Shown: in pieces, positions 15,056 to 27,489 of the stretch
Numbering within the stretch: position 1 is the stretch's first letter
How the letters are laid out: the number at the start of each line of letters is the position of its first letter
Assembly: GCA_030765045.1 (NCBI GenBank)
Contig: CM060965.1
Coordinates: 150,174,374 to 150,238,373, forward strand
DNA length: 64,000 nucleotides
DNA from: Tenodera sinensis
Lineage: Eukaryota; Arthropoda; Insecta; Mantodea; Mantidae
Reading direction: 5' to 3'
Notes under the pieces: model-generated
Told to the model about the DNA's origin: nothing
What the model saw: the letters and a program-made list of their open reading frames with translations, nothing else
The model's database searches: none
Program-made: the position numbers and the translations under genes

Positions 15056-17559
15056 TATATATATATTTCACAAACAAAAATTATGACATCTGCCTGACAT
15101 TGCAGGTGACCATAAAGATCCAGAATACAGAGATATATGACAAAGTCAATTTTAAGAAGAAGAAAAAAAAATGATTAAAATTAATATTCAAAATATCTAA
15201 AACATTAAAAGATTATAACAAGAAAATAACAGTTAACACATTGAATACAAGTGATTATTTAAAATATATAAAGAGTCTTTTAGGACATGTAAACATATAT
15301 TTACAATTTCGGATCATTGCACACCCAGTGCTTTGAGGCAGGTACTTGTGAATTTAAAACATGTTCCGCGGGCACCAAAGAGTAGTCCTTTTACCTCCCA
15401 TGCATTTTCAGGTACATTATATCTCTCACTAAGGTGAGGAATGCATGGTTGGTAGATGGCTTCCTTTTCCTCGTTCACCTGTGTCGCCTGCTGTAAATGT
15501 TGCTCCATTCTTACTGTTGGATCAAGAATGAGACCCTTTCCTGCATCCCTCTTGATGGCTACGATATCTGCTCTTCGATGGCTACCATCCTCAGACAGGC
15601 AATGGACCTCTTCATAGACCTCCCAATTGGCTCTACGAAGGGCTGTAGAAATGGATGAACGCACACGATGGTGACGAGTGTTGCGAAGTAATTCTCCCTT
15701 TGGGCAATATCCTAGTACATGCCCAAGGGTTTCCACTTCTTTACAATTTGAGTGCCGACATAGTGTTGTTCGCTGATTTCTTCCAGGCACAGATCTTACT
15801 GCTGACGTGTTACATGACATTTTGATGGCATTAGTCCATTCAGAACATGACAGGATTTTTCTGTTGCTCATCCACGAATTGGCTCTGGGATTCTCTTTAT
15901 ATGTCTCAATCCCCTTTCCCTTGTGAGGTAGCTGACACCATGCATCAAACGATTTAAGTTGTAATTGTTTTCGAAGCCATCGTCCTGATTTTGACATGAT
16001 TTCATCATTAATGTCAATGTTCAAATTGGAAAGGGCTTCTTTCTTCTCTTTCTGAGTATCTCGACACAAGCGTAGATGATCATCTTGTATCTGTGAAAGC
16101 TTCTGAGCTATATTGAAATGTTGTATATAAGCCTCCCAACCAGCTTTGGTTAGTCCTATTCCTCGAAGATTACGTGGAGCGTATATCATATCATTGGGGC
16201 AATCATGTGGTAGCCCAACTATTTCATTGACGGATGTTCTTATTAATTTATCAATATCTTTTAAAAAGGAGGATGGAATCTTATTCAGTGGTGTACTTTG
16301 AAGGGAATAAACTATTCCAGGCCAAATATATTGATTAATGATATTTAATTTTTTATCTGCTTTGAGCAAGTTGGAATAACAAAGTGAATTCAAATATTTT
16401 TCCAAACGTTTGATTATCTTATTCTTATCCAACTGGATTTGATTCGTGAAATTTACACCCAAATATTTTATGTTTTCATTTTCTTTGATTGGCTCTAAAA
16501 CATTTGAGCCAAATTTTATTTTAGAAGTTTCACTAAGTTTACCATGTTTGATATTTATGACATTGCATTTTAATGGATTGATATGCAAACCAATTGCAGC
16601 CAAGTTGCTGGTAGTTAAGTCTAAAAGTGATTGAGCAGATTTTTCGTCCTTTGCTACTAAAACAATATCATCAGCAAAAGCCATGGCCGATACATTTTTT
16701 ACTTCAGAGCTAAGTTGAAATCCATGCAATTTTGCAATCTCATGGTCCGTTACATCTTTAATTGTGTCATCAATCGCTAAATTAAACAGTGTGGGAGAGA
16801 TGGGTGAACCCTGGGCAACTCCTTTTTGTAGAAAAATAGGCGATGTTTTGTTTATGCCACATTCTACTGCAATGCTATTACTCTGAATGAGATTCAGAAC
16901 TAATGCTCTCAAGTTGTTTGGCATATTGGTGCGCATCAGGCATCTCTTGATATGTTCATGACCTATGCTATCATAAGCCTTGGAGATGTCAAGGAAAACA
17001 ATGCAGCAGTCCTTCTTGTTAGCTTTACAGTTTGTCAGACATCCATTCATGATTGATGTATTTATATGACAGCCAGGGAGCGCAACAAAGCCACGTTGAT
17101 AAGCGCAAAAATCGATAAATGATCTCAGTTTTCTGTCAATTACTTTTTCAATAACACGTCTGATTACAGAAGAAATTGATATTGGGCGCCAATTAGTTAG
17201 TTCATCAGGGTTTCCTCTTTTGAATATTAGAACTGTTCTTGCAGCCTTAAATACTTCAGCACATTTTCCAAATTTCAGCATCGCATTAGCTAGAAGACAC
17301 AACAGTTTAGTGGTTTTAAATTCTTTTGAAACTTTTACAATGATTCGATCAGGACCCGGAGACGTATCCACTTTAATCTGGCTAAGAGCAGCATTAATTT
17401 CTGCTTCCTTTATTTCTATATCAATCTCTGTACATACCGCTGGTATCTCTGGTAAGGGAGTTAGTTCATTCTCCTGTTCAAAAATATTTTGAAAATGTTG
17501 GTAAATAGAAGATGTTGGAATGTTACACTGGATACTATTTTGATTTTTCATGATATTCC
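15056..17559 (-). mobile_element. 5'-truncated R2/R4-type (RLE) non-LTR retrotransposon inserted in copy D
   Basis: The boundaries come from the interrupted host repeat. The right (5') boundary is at the CCT/ATACAAAA junction. The left (3') boundary follows GACCAA, where a short TATATATATAT run begins. The element comprises ~2245 bp of open reading frame plus a ~255 bp 3' untranslated region, with no poly(A) tail. N-terminal zinc-finger/Myb DNA-binding regions expected for R2 or R4 are absent through 5' truncation, the usual result of incomplete target-primed reverse transcription. The insertion is not in 28S rDNA. Confidence 0.85.
15314..17557 (-). CDS. reverse transcriptase / restriction-like endonuclease, R2/R4 type, N-terminally truncated
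   Basis: Open for ~748 codons without a stop. Numbering from the first codon of the open frame: residues 69-75 SPGPDRI (RT motif 1), 125-140 NWRPISISSVIRRVIE, 191-200 FLDISKAYDS (motif A, catalytic Asp), 250-262 VAQGSPISPTLFN (motif B), 297-300 FADD (catalytic pair), 367-370 KYLG (thumb side). CRHSNCKEVETLGHVLGYC at 603-621 is the Cys-Cys-His-Cys knuckle preceding the endonuclease. RRADIVAIKRD and LILDPTVRME (664-688) are the PD-(D/E)XK-like restriction-like endonuclease core. Known role of the family: the endonuclease nicks target DNA and the RT primes on the nick (target-primed reverse transcription). All visible catalytic residues are present. The first Met is residue 6, but it is internal to the ancestral protein. 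R2 versus R4/Dong cannot be settled by eye. Confidence 0.88.
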   Translation of the reverse strand, partial: NIMKNQNSIQCNIPTSSIYQHFQNIFEQENELTPLPEIPAVCTEIDIEIKEAEINAALSQIKVDTSPGPDRIIVKVSKEFKTTKLLCLLANAMLKFGKCAEVFKAARTVLIFKRGNPDELTNWRPISISSVIRRVIEKVIDRKLRSFIDFCAYQRGFVALPGCHINTSIMNGCLTNCKANKKDCCIVFLDISKAYDSIGHEHIKRCLMRTNMPNNLRALVLNLIQSNSIAVECGINKTSPIFLQKGVAQGSPISPTLFNLAIDDTIKDVTDHEIAKLHGFQLSSEVKNVSAMAFADDIVLVAKDEKSAQSLLDLTTSNLAAIGLHINPLKCNVINIKHGKLSETSKIKFGSNVLEPIKENENIKYLGVNFTNQIQLDKNKIIKRLEKYLNSLCYSNLLKADKKLNIINQYIWPGIVYSLQSTPLNKIPSSFLKDIDKLIRTSVNEIVGLPHDCPNDMIYAPRNLRGIGLTKAGWEAYIQHFNIAQKLSQIQDDHLRLCRDTQKEKKEALSNLNIDINDEIMSKSGRWLRKQLQLKSFDAWCQLPHKGKGIETYKENPRANSWMSNRKILSCSEWTNAIKMSCNTSAVRSVPGRNQRTTLCRHSNCKEVETLGHVLGYCPKGELLRNTRHHRVRSSISTALRRANWEVYEEVHCLSEDGSHRRADIVAIKRDAGKGLILDPTVRMEQHLQQATQVNEEKEAIYQPCIPHLSERYNVPENAWEVKGLLFGARGTCFKFTSTCLKALGVQ

Positions 17560-17940
17560 TATACAAAAAATGTAGATCTTGCTAAAATACACAATTTATA
17601 TCCGAATAAATTTTCTCGTAGGGTGAACCATTTCGGAGATATTCTTTGTTATGTGTGTGAGTTTCGGAAAACTTAGAACTTTGGTGAAATGGATCAGCGT
17701 TGTTCATTTTTTATATGTTAAGTGTGCAAAGACAACAGAATCTCAAAATTTTAAAACATTTGACTATCGCACAAAGCCTACTGTATTCTAACATTCCCCT
17801 TGTACCTACAAGGAAATAAGCAATAAGATAAGTAATACAAATGTTTATCTTAACTAACACGAAGATATAGGAATAAGAGTTTGTAAGAATGGTTAGTACA
17901 AGAGTAGAGAAAGTCATGTGAATGCAACACATCAGATTTT

Positions 17941-20900
17941 ATTTATAGTGGCAACTATGTTTATTTAGATGCACAGCATACGTGCAACGTTTTAAGTTTT
18001 ACAGGCCATCGATGTAATCACCCCCGTTGTGCATCATGCGCCCCAGAGATATTGTTGTTAGCTAATGCTCACCGACCTGACCGGGAGAGTTATCAAAATA
18101 AATTCACCGACCATACCCCCTGATTACCAATCAGAGGACGTATTACATGCCATGATAGGTCAGCATGTTAGGGGTTAAGATTTTACACTCTAATCTAATG
18201 GTAATATTACTTGTTCGAAATGTGCAGCAAGTAGGATGTAACCCGTTGAAACCGTTGGCACTGCCTAAGCTCTGGATGTTGTCAAGGGAGCGATCGGATG
18301 CCTGATGAACGTCATCAGCTGTGCAGAAGCGGGTCACACTTAGATCTGGAAAATAAGGAGGAAAACACTTCCCAGTCCCAACTATTAAACAAGTCAATCA
18401 CAGCCGCTGCTGCATTGCGTCCTTGCATTTTCATCCAGAATGATGGATGGCTTATTCAGGAAGTGTCAATGCTTTGTTCTTAGAGTTGCTTGTAGATTAT
18501 TTTGCAAAAATTTACAGCAATACATTATTGTAGCACAGAAATAGTAGAAACAATTTTAGGTCTTTGAGGAATGTGTGCTTTACGATAACAGCGTCCCAGT
18601 CGTAGCCAATGTTCAGCGTAGCTCAGCAGCTTTTGAGGAATTTAAGTACAATCGAGGGCGCCAATCCGGCATCGTTACCCATTCACGAATTATGGCGTTC
18701 CGATCCGCGAGCACTAACCCGTTCATGTTCTGCACATCCTCTTTCATTCCTGCAGGATGACCAGGAACAGGCGTTTCTGTCACTGGTGGAGTCCTTCTTT
18801 GAAGGCTTTGACCCCCTCTTAGCTATTCTGCGGTACGGTATTTACATTCGACTTCAACCAGCTCCTCTGATCTTGCATCGAAATCATTGTGGCTGTACTT
18901 CACTAGCGCTTGTTCAAAACTAGCATCATTGCTATTGTTGCTGCACACGTGCATGGAGTGGGGGACGAGTTCGTTTGCTCAGAGAGGGTGGCCATCTAAC
19001 CTACCTCTGGTATAAATTATATTGCCTGGCTCAGTTTCAGGGTATTGTTACAGCATTGTTGCCACTATTAAAACATCAGCCCAAGTAAAAGCTTGTGGCA
19101 ATAACTATTTGTGATATAGTCTTCGTATTTGTTTTGAATTTACAAAAATTTCATCAAATGCTAAGTAATTATTCGTTGTCTCTCGTAGTGATGCAAACAC
19201 TATGGAGTTTCAAGGCCAAACTTTACGACCCGAACTTTAAAAATCTCAATATTGCTTTTTAGGGAATTTTAAGGCTAATTGGTCCTTGGGTTTATCTCAT
19301 CCAGGACTTATTTCGCTCTATGGCTGTTACAAGGGTGTTCCTTCTTCAGCCTCGACTTAATTTTTTTGAATCAATGAGGGCCAACTGGGCTCTTTTGTTT
19401 CTCTTTCTTTTATTTGTATTTATTGCTTTTATTTTTGTTTGGTTTATTCTGTTAACTGTATTTTGTTTGTTTTTATATTTTTTGTTTTGTTTTCTTTTCA
19501 TAATATACACCAATGAGTTAAATATGGTATTTGCAGGTCTGTGTTGGGTTATAATTTTCGTTTGTTTACAATGTGCAATAGCTCTTAATTCCTAAATTCA
19601 TCTTAACCTAGAAGTACATTGAGATATTCTTCAATCTCGCGTTCTTCGGCTTCTTTGGCTTCCGTGTGTAGCTTTATCAGTATGATGATCGGTGGGGCCA
19701 TAAAGGAGTGATGCTTAAGGCGACTTATCCTTCTTATATCTGCAACAAAATATGTTAATGTGCAACTAAAGCCTCTATTAACAAGAATTAGATAGTAGAA
19801 TGAGGTTCTATAAGAATAGTTTGTAGAAAAGTGAGAAGAGAAACTCATGAATGCAATACATTATTTTGTTTCTTTATTTTAAACATCGTTTCAGAATGTA
19901 CCAACCTGCGTGTGTATATTTGCACTGGCGTAAGGATGTGGCAAACCCATCGACCAGTGTTTAACAGATATTGCAATCAGCCAGTAGAGAGACCGATGGG
20001 GTAAGTAATTCACCTTGCCTAGTTCAGTAATCACTTGTAATGAAAGGGAACAAGAAGGTATTCTGCTAACTTGGAAAACTAATTAGTCCAAAAGACGAAC
20101 CCATGCCCAGCGTAACCAGGACAAACACCTCAACAGCTGTGGTGGCGTTGCTCTGGGGGTGTTTTACATGAGCAAACAACTGTGGAGGAGTCTCTTCAGA
20201 ATACTCAACGTAGGGTTGTTAACTGTACTTGGGGAAATGTTTATATATTCCCATTCTTCAGTGTTAAGCGAGATAAATCCACAGGATGACGACTGACGTG
20301 CAAAGGAATACATAATTGGGTCTAATGAAAAGAGTACGAATATCCATGTGGGATACTAGAAATAACACATAAAGAACAGGAACTAGATCTGAAAAGCAAG
20401 CATACTGATGTAGGTGTGACAACTGAAATTAATAAATTAGAAGCAATAAACAAACTATGGCAGGCACAAAATGTAATGGCGGCTGATACCTGAGCATTTC
20501 TGTTCTGTTTGCTGCTGTGCAAATACCTTCTGTGGGCGCAGACTATGTTTATATCATAGACTTTACAGCGTAATTTCACAGCGTGTTTAAGTATACAACA
20601 GTGCAAGGCATGACAAGCCTCTAATTGGATGTTATGTGGAACTACAAGGCGTAAACTTTCGTCAACCATAAAACCGCATTCAAGAGTATATAATTGAGTT
20701 CCTTTATTTGCATACGTGCCATAGAGTAGAAAATTTAATAATATTTAAATGAAGATGGTAAGCTATAGTTTCATAAATTAAAGGGTCGTTCTATGTAACC
20801 TTAAAAGTGAAAGATGTTATTTGTCATTAAAAGCTATTTATCCTCCTGAGGTAGGCAGGAAAAACAACACTCCAGTGATCTATGATAAACTGTAGAAACA

Positions 20901-21003
20901 AATTAAGGTAATTCGCAACATACAATAACATTAACATAACATATTTCAGGAAAAGGGATATTCATAATGTAGCCATCTCTTTCAGATGATGTTATTGCAA
21001 ATT
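17941..21003. other. unassigned stretch with one weak ACTTTC-type end
   Basis: No gene motif recognised. At about 19780-19860 TATAAGAATAGTTTGTAGAA followed by GAGAAACTCATGAATGCAAT resembles a diverged ACTTTC right end. A hydrophobic Phe/Leu-rich open frame at 19320-19595 comes from T-rich sequence and is not taken as a gene. Confidence 0.4.
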
Positions 21004-21749
21004 AAAAACTCTGTGTGTTGCACTCCCATAACTTTCTCTACTCTTGTACTGACCAAACCTTTATTCCTTTATCTTCTTCATGGTAGTCGAGATTTGGAGA
21101 AATTATCTCAAATTTTCTCAATTATTTCAAATGGGCGTTCCATTTGAGAAAAGTCTAAGTATTGCAAAACTTACACAAGTAACCTAAATATCTCCAACAT
21201 GGTTCACACCAGAATAAAAAAAAATAAAAAATAAATAAATAAGTAAAAATAAAAACTAAAACTAAAATAAAATCCTTTGGACATAAATTGTGTACATTAA
21301 CGAGATCTACATATTTTCTAGACTAAGATTTGGTCTACCTCACCAGTTACGCAAAAGGCATCAAGAGTAAATACGATTAGATGGGCTACAGCCAGGACAT
21401 TAAAAATATACATTTCATTTACCATATCATAATCCTATGGCATTTTAATGAAAACTGCTGGAGCCCTATAAAGGGCAATTCAAAATCGTACTCTTCAAAG
21501 ATAGTAAAGGTAAACAACAACTGGTTTTTAACCGACTTTTCGTTTTTCAGGTATGCTGTTCACAGGCATACACACTCTCTCACTCGCCCACTCACTCATG
21601 CCGCGCGCTCGAGTATCGACATTTTTTTCTAAAAATGCTTTTTCTTAGCCTCAGGGTGCCGAAAAACACACAATTCCGGTGAAATCTCGACATCGAAATT
21701 TGGGCCTAATACCACAACTCCCCCACATACGTAATAGAGAAAGTAAAAA
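21004..21749 (-). mobile_element. ACTTTC-family element, copy F (reverse)
   Basis: Begins TGTGTTGCACTCCCATAACT then TTCTCTACTCTTGTACTGAC, and ends ACGTAATAGAGAAAGTAAAA. Interior blocks are in family order but with deletions and a local A-rich expansion near 21210-21270. It lies head-to-tail with copy G. Confidence 0.78.
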
Positions 21750-21754
21750 TCTCA

Positions 21755-22435
21755 TGATTTGCTCTGCTTTCTCTACTAACCATACTTATAAATCCTTATA
21801 TCTTCGTGATTAGAGATGAAGATTTGTAGAAATTATCTTACTACTAGTTTTCGTATAGGTGCAAGAGGAATGTAGAAATACAGTAGGATTTGAGTGATAG
21901 TCACATGTTTTAAAACTTTCAAATTCCGTTCTCTTTACACAGATGAAAAAATGAATAACGATCTTCAATTTGTGGAATGACTGTTGTAAAACCAACAGAA
22001 ATAACAAGTAATGTCTACGAAATGTTACGCTCCACACAAAAAAGAAAAAGAAAAAAAATTATGTGGGCATAAATTGTGTTTTAACAAGATCTACATTTTT
22101 TGCATAGTAAGATTTGGTCTGTTACGGTTTACCAGTTATGCAAAAATCATCAGTCATCGTTGATTCAGGAGTAAACAGGACTACGTAGGCTATAACCAGA
22201 AAACTCAAAATTCACATGTCATTTGTCATAAAAATGTTTTATACATATGGCCCTTTAATCACAATCGTTAGAACCATTTTCGAGAAAATAAGAACTTTCG
22301 GAAAATTTTCTATGTAAAAGGTGGTTTAGAGTGGAGCAATGGTATTTTTTTTTTCCAAAATCTTAGTGTCGCATCCTTGAAGGATATTACAGTTAAATAT
22401 TAACTTTGGTTTTTAACCGACTTGTCATTTATACT

Positions 22436-22508
<73 letters not shown>

Positions 22509-22691
22509 AACACAAACACAAACACACACACACACACACCACACACCACACCACACACCCCACCCCACCCCACTACACTACACTACACCACACCACACCA
22601 CAGCACACCACACCACACCACACACGTACCTTTTTCTAAACATTCTTTTTGGGGACATATATTTCCGGTGAAATCTGAACATAGAATGTGT
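21755..22691 (-). mobile_element. ACTTTC-family element, copy G (reverse, left end lost)
   Basis: Starts TTTCTCTACTAACCATACTT and keeps GTTTTCGTATAGGTGCAAGA, GATCTACATTTTTTGCATAG, GCATCCTTGAAGGATATTAC and the (CA)n slot. It stops at ATAGAATGTGTGTA, where the mariner begins, so the last ~40 bp of the family (with the inverted terminal motif) are missing. The outermost right end (GATGTGTTGCACTCACATG) is also not present. Confidence 0.75.
22439..22625. repeat. (CA)n and CA-rich compound microsatellite in copy G
   Basis: About 31 CA units, then ACAAAC variants, then CCACA/CTACA variants. It sits in the family's fixed variable slot. Confidence 0.95.
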
Positions 22692-23924
<1,233 letters not shown>

Positions 23925-24495
23925 GTGCATGAATGTTTTTCTTGTAAAGCCAGACATACTTGTCACTGATAGACAACATGATAAACGATTAATTCTTGAC
24001 CCCACAATTCGACTTGAAAGAAATGTAGATCAAATTAAGGAGATTATTAAGGAAAAAAAACTACATTATGAGCCTTGCATTGCTTATTTAAGAGACAAAT
24101 ACAAAATTTGAAATTGGAAAGTGTTTGTGGTGGTCGTGGAGTGATCATTAAATTTATTGTTAATTTATCCTCTCGTTTTGAAATGCAATTATGTGTTTTA
24201 GAAGATATTGGCCTCCAAATTATCCGTGATACTTCATACCTCATATACAATCACCTTTATGCTCCACTAAATTAAATAAATAAATAACTCTAAAATGGTT
24301 AGCTATCCTATTTCCAAATGTTATAATAATGTTATACCCTATTACACTTTATCTGCCAAATATTCTTACATTCTAAGATTTTTGCCCTTTATCATTCATA
24401 TTTTAAATTGTCTTTTCCTACAGATTTATTAGCAGACTGTGTCTTTATGACAACACTAAAATAGGACAGCTATCCTGCTGCTGGATTTTCTCTCT
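23925..24495 (+). mobile_element. R2/R4-type retrotransposon 3' fragment (endonuclease C-terminus + 3' UTR)
   Basis: The plus frame reads KPDILVTDRQHDKRLILDPT, then IRLERN and LHYEPCIAYLRDKYKI. This aligns with ADIVAIKRDAGKGLILDPTV and IYQPCIPHLSERYNV of the 15-17 kb element, i.e. the restriction-like endonuclease core to near the C-terminus. After a frame change it continues CVLEDIGLQIIRDTSY and NHLYAPLN. Downstream sequence (TAAAATGG..TATTTCCAAA, CTTTATCATTCAT) matches the fragment at 56.5-56.96 kb, showing the same subfamily. Only the last ~100 codons plus 3' UTR are present. The 5' truncation point is the edge of the (TAA)n array. Confidence 0.8.
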
Positions 24496-25150
24496 TGGTG
24501 AAAGCGATCAGGTTAATATTCAATTACAATTCCTGGTATTGTTTTCCTTCAGTACTGGCAGCGTAGGAGGTTCACTGATGCTCCAACATTAACAATAATT
24601 CTCATACGAGTCACTACTAAACAGTTTTCATACCTTCTTTTACATGTTTATCTTCTCAGTGGAGATACTACCATGTCGTGTTGCCTTCTAAAAATGAAAT
24701 AAAAAATGAGCTGTTATCCTCTGAAAAGTTTGCTTCATCTCCTACAATATATCTTCTTAGGAAATTTCCTGTATCACTTAATTTTATTATTCAGTGCAGG
24801 TCCAGTTACCTTTTCTGGTGACTTTATTTACCTATCTTCTAAATTTGCAGCACAAATTTACAATTTTTTATCCTTAACACAGTATGCAATTTTTCATGAC
24901 CTTGAATCTCATCGCTTCTGTCTTATCCTAACCTTGACACGGACTTCACTGTCTTTGTTCTCTCTAACAGCTTGCTTCAACGGTCACACTCCTTAAAACA
25001 GTTTCACATAACAAACATCTCGGACGTGACAATTAAATGTCCCAAAACTGTCTCTGATATCACATACCCAAATTTCTCTCAACGGAGACTGTAAACGCGG
25101 GTGCGCATACATTCACACATATACACACACACGCACACAGACACACATGC
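24496..25150. other. unassigned stretch
   Basis: AT-rich, no recognisable gene. CA-rich near 25115-25150. Confidence 0.4.
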
Positions 25151-25154
25151 ACGC

Positions 25155-25432
25155 CCACAACAAATTTTTGACAGCTGTCTCGTTCGACACTTAACGACGA
25201 CTTCGAAAAACTATCCCGGTCACTCAGGCCGGTTATGTGATCTTCTCGACCAGGGGCCGCTACTTTTCAGTCAAGCAGCTTCTCAGTTGACCCCTCAAGA
25301 GCCTAACGCACCCCATGCCAAAGATCGGAGCAGCAGAAGAATCCCCACCCCGGTCCCGCGGGTCGAACCCGTCTCCTCCACACCAGAGGCAGGCGCGCTA
25401 CGGAGGCAATGCAACAAACCACACGATATGAT
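25155..25432 (-). repeat. tRNA-derived SINE
   Basis: Minus-strand reading from ~25415 starts with a tRNA-like head: CCTCCGTAGCGCGCCTGCCT (A-box region), then an anticodon-arm-like segment, then GGGTTCGACCCG (B box with a perfect T-stem). It continues into a tRNA-unrelated body with GAAGCTGCTTGACTG, GTAGCGGCCCCTGGTCGAG and CGGCCTGAGTGACCGGGATA. RNA polymerase III internal promoters would drive transcription in an intact copy. The acceptor stem is not complementary, so it is not a functional tRNA gene. Confidence 0.7.
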
Positions 25433-27005
25433 ATGGTAGCAACACCGGCAGTGCTTACGGTTCAACTGCCTTGTAGACAACAATTTTGAACTACATCTTA
25501 CCAAGAAGCTCCCCACTCCACCGTGCGATTGGGCGTTCAAGGACAAAGGCATTCTCCTAAGTAAATGACAGTAGCTATGTCTCGGTAATGCGGTCCACTC
25601 CGTTGTGTGTGGGTTTCATGTTAAGTCTTACTCTCTGGCGACAGTTCATTTCATAAATATATGCCTGGTGTTTCGTGTGTAACATTTGCTGTTGATAAGG
25701 CTATAATGCTTATCCTGACTGCAACAAAACTCGATGCTTGAGTTTAGTAAATGTATCCTGTGACGGAGGCGAAAACCTCAACAGTGTCCGAGGGATTTAA
25801 AATGTGGGGAGAGGTAATCTCTTGCTGGCTTTTCTCTCAGTCCAGCCAGTGTGGGCTGCTCTACCTTGTGTAGCGGCTGCCATACCCCCATCTGGAACAA
25901 AACAGTGGCCGCCGTCCCGCTTCCTGTATATTGTTTCAGTACATGCAGCAGAATATTGATCGCAACCGAAAACCACTATCAACTATTTATAAGCTCTCTC
26001 GTAACCGCTTACTGGCGTGTGACGAAACAAAAGATTGACATTGTGTGTCACAAAGGTAGATTATAGTGTGAATTTCTATCATCAGATGCATCAAAAAAAT
26101 ATATCCTGTTATATAATATGAAGCCTTTTTGGCCCCAGTTCTATGCAATATATTGGCTATAATAGGGCCTTCAATTTGCAATGGCAGAGTTAGTGTTATG
26201 GAATCACGCAGTTTCCTATACCTTGTCTCACCCTTAGATGACAGGATGGAGTTAAATGGGATATATTTATCTCTATCTAGCGCATAAAAGTTGCCATTAG
26301 CCTCGTCCTTTTCTACCATCGCGCTGTTGCCAGGTTCCTAATAGCATGGTGTAAATATTGAGTTGTTATAAATTAAACACATCATACACAGAGATTTTTT
26401 CTCTATCAGGTTATATCCATTTTAGAGTCATTATAAATTTCTATATGCCCATATTTCTTCAGAAACCGTTTTTTTTTTTTTTTTTTTTTTTTTCAATAGA
26501 AGTCCGATATTTGCTGTTTCTGTGCTCAGCACGCACTAACTAACAAACTGGTAGAATAGATCTATATTTTTTCTTAGCTAGAGTAAACTATAGTACTACT
26601 TCCTGCCCAATTTGAATTCCCTATGTTTACTCAGTTAAATGCAACAATTTTTTAAATTAAATTAAATGTTTTCGGAAAATTGTATGTCTGTGCACTGCAA
26701 AAGTTATGCAGTTTGAAACTTTTTTGTTATTGAGCTTACATCAGGGACCAAGCGAGAAGAAATGTTTAGGACAGCTGGAGAAAGTTTTTAAAATAAACCA
26801 AACGGCTGTAACTTCTTTCTTTCACCGTCTAAGGCAAACAAAAGGTATTCAACTATTCAGCGTATTCTCGCGCCAGGCCTGACACAGAAGATAGCATAAG
26901 GACCAGGAGTATTAGTTCGAAAGAAGTCGTGTGTGTAACTGTGTGGAATCTGTGAGCTGTTATTGCGTTATTTATTTATTTAATATGTTCCGTAAGTATT
27001 TGTAG
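25433..27005. other. unassigned stretch
   Basis: No recognised gene. A 110-codon minus frame (26319-25987) has no domain I can name. A T run of ~26 bases lies at 26469-26494. A 12-base CAGCATA-poor AT region follows. Nothing else is supported. Confidence 0.4.
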
Positions 27006-27009
27006 TTAT

Positions 27010-27235
27010 GAAGGGAGAAGCTAGGAAGAGACCATATATTGGTAAATGAATATGTAAGGAACGCCAAATAATTATGAATGTGTTAGATTATTTTTCAAGT
27101 AAGGCAGTAAAAGGAACAGCTAAGGATATCGGGTGTTCAGAAGCAGTAGTGTACAGATTAAAAAGAAAGTAATGAAAGGACCTCTAAGAACACCATCGCA
27201 AAAGAAAGCAAAAAGGGCGGTAAATTGAAAAAAAA
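27010..27235 (+). pseudogene. N-terminal helix-turn-helix fragment of a Tc1/mariner-like transposase
   Basis: The plus frame reads MKGEARKRPYIGK, stop, then KERQIIMNVLDYFSSKAVKG, TAKDIGCSEAVVYRLKRK and, after another break, GPLRTPSQKKAKRA. The order (hydrophobic helix, T-A-x-x-I/V-G-x-S-x-x-V-x-R-I/L helix, then TP-x-KK basic linker) is typical of the N-terminal DNA-binding domain of Tc1/mariner-superfamily transposases. No catalytic domain follows. The assignment rests on short motifs and is tentative. Confidence 0.5.
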
Positions 27236-27489
27236 AAACGCTAAGTTATCGCAATGTGATGTAATAGTGCAAAGTGGAGTGCGGAGAATTGTTCATTCTT
27301 TACTGTTTGCAAATATTTCACCCACGCTGAATATAATTTTGTCACGGGTTAGCAGTGATGAGTACATCGCTGCACTCGTCGAATCATTTACTGTTTATCT
27401 CCATTATAGTGAAGTAAATACCAGAATAAGCTTTTGTAAGAGTAGTTTGTTGAAAAATAGAGAAACACTATTGATAAAAGAAGAGAACA

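Larger units (their letters stand above)
14584..17940 (+). mobile_element. ACTTTC-family element, copy D, split by a retrotransposon
   Basis: Left half 14584-15055 and right half 17560-17940 join into one family member. The left half starts TTACTTTCTCTATTGGTAAG and runs through GGATGCGACAGGAAGATTTT to TAGAGATAGACCAA. The right half resumes TATACAAAAAATGTAGATCT and ends GTACAAGAGTAGAGAAAGTC, then CAACACATCAGATTT. In undivided copies GACCAAATCTTACTATAC is contiguous, so this gives a clean empty-site comparison. Excluding the insert the copy is ~850 bp. It is one of the best-preserved copies and a good guide to both termini. Confidence 0.85.

Noticed and set aside
19320..19595. Phe/Leu-rich frame as a membrane protein gene
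   Set aside because: T-rich low-complexity sequence gives apparent hydrophobic helices. No homologous motif and no surrounding gene structure.
25987..26319. 110-codon minus frame as a P-element/THAP transposase fragment (ASYYITGYIF)
   Set aside because: Only one short loosely matching motif; insufficient for a call.
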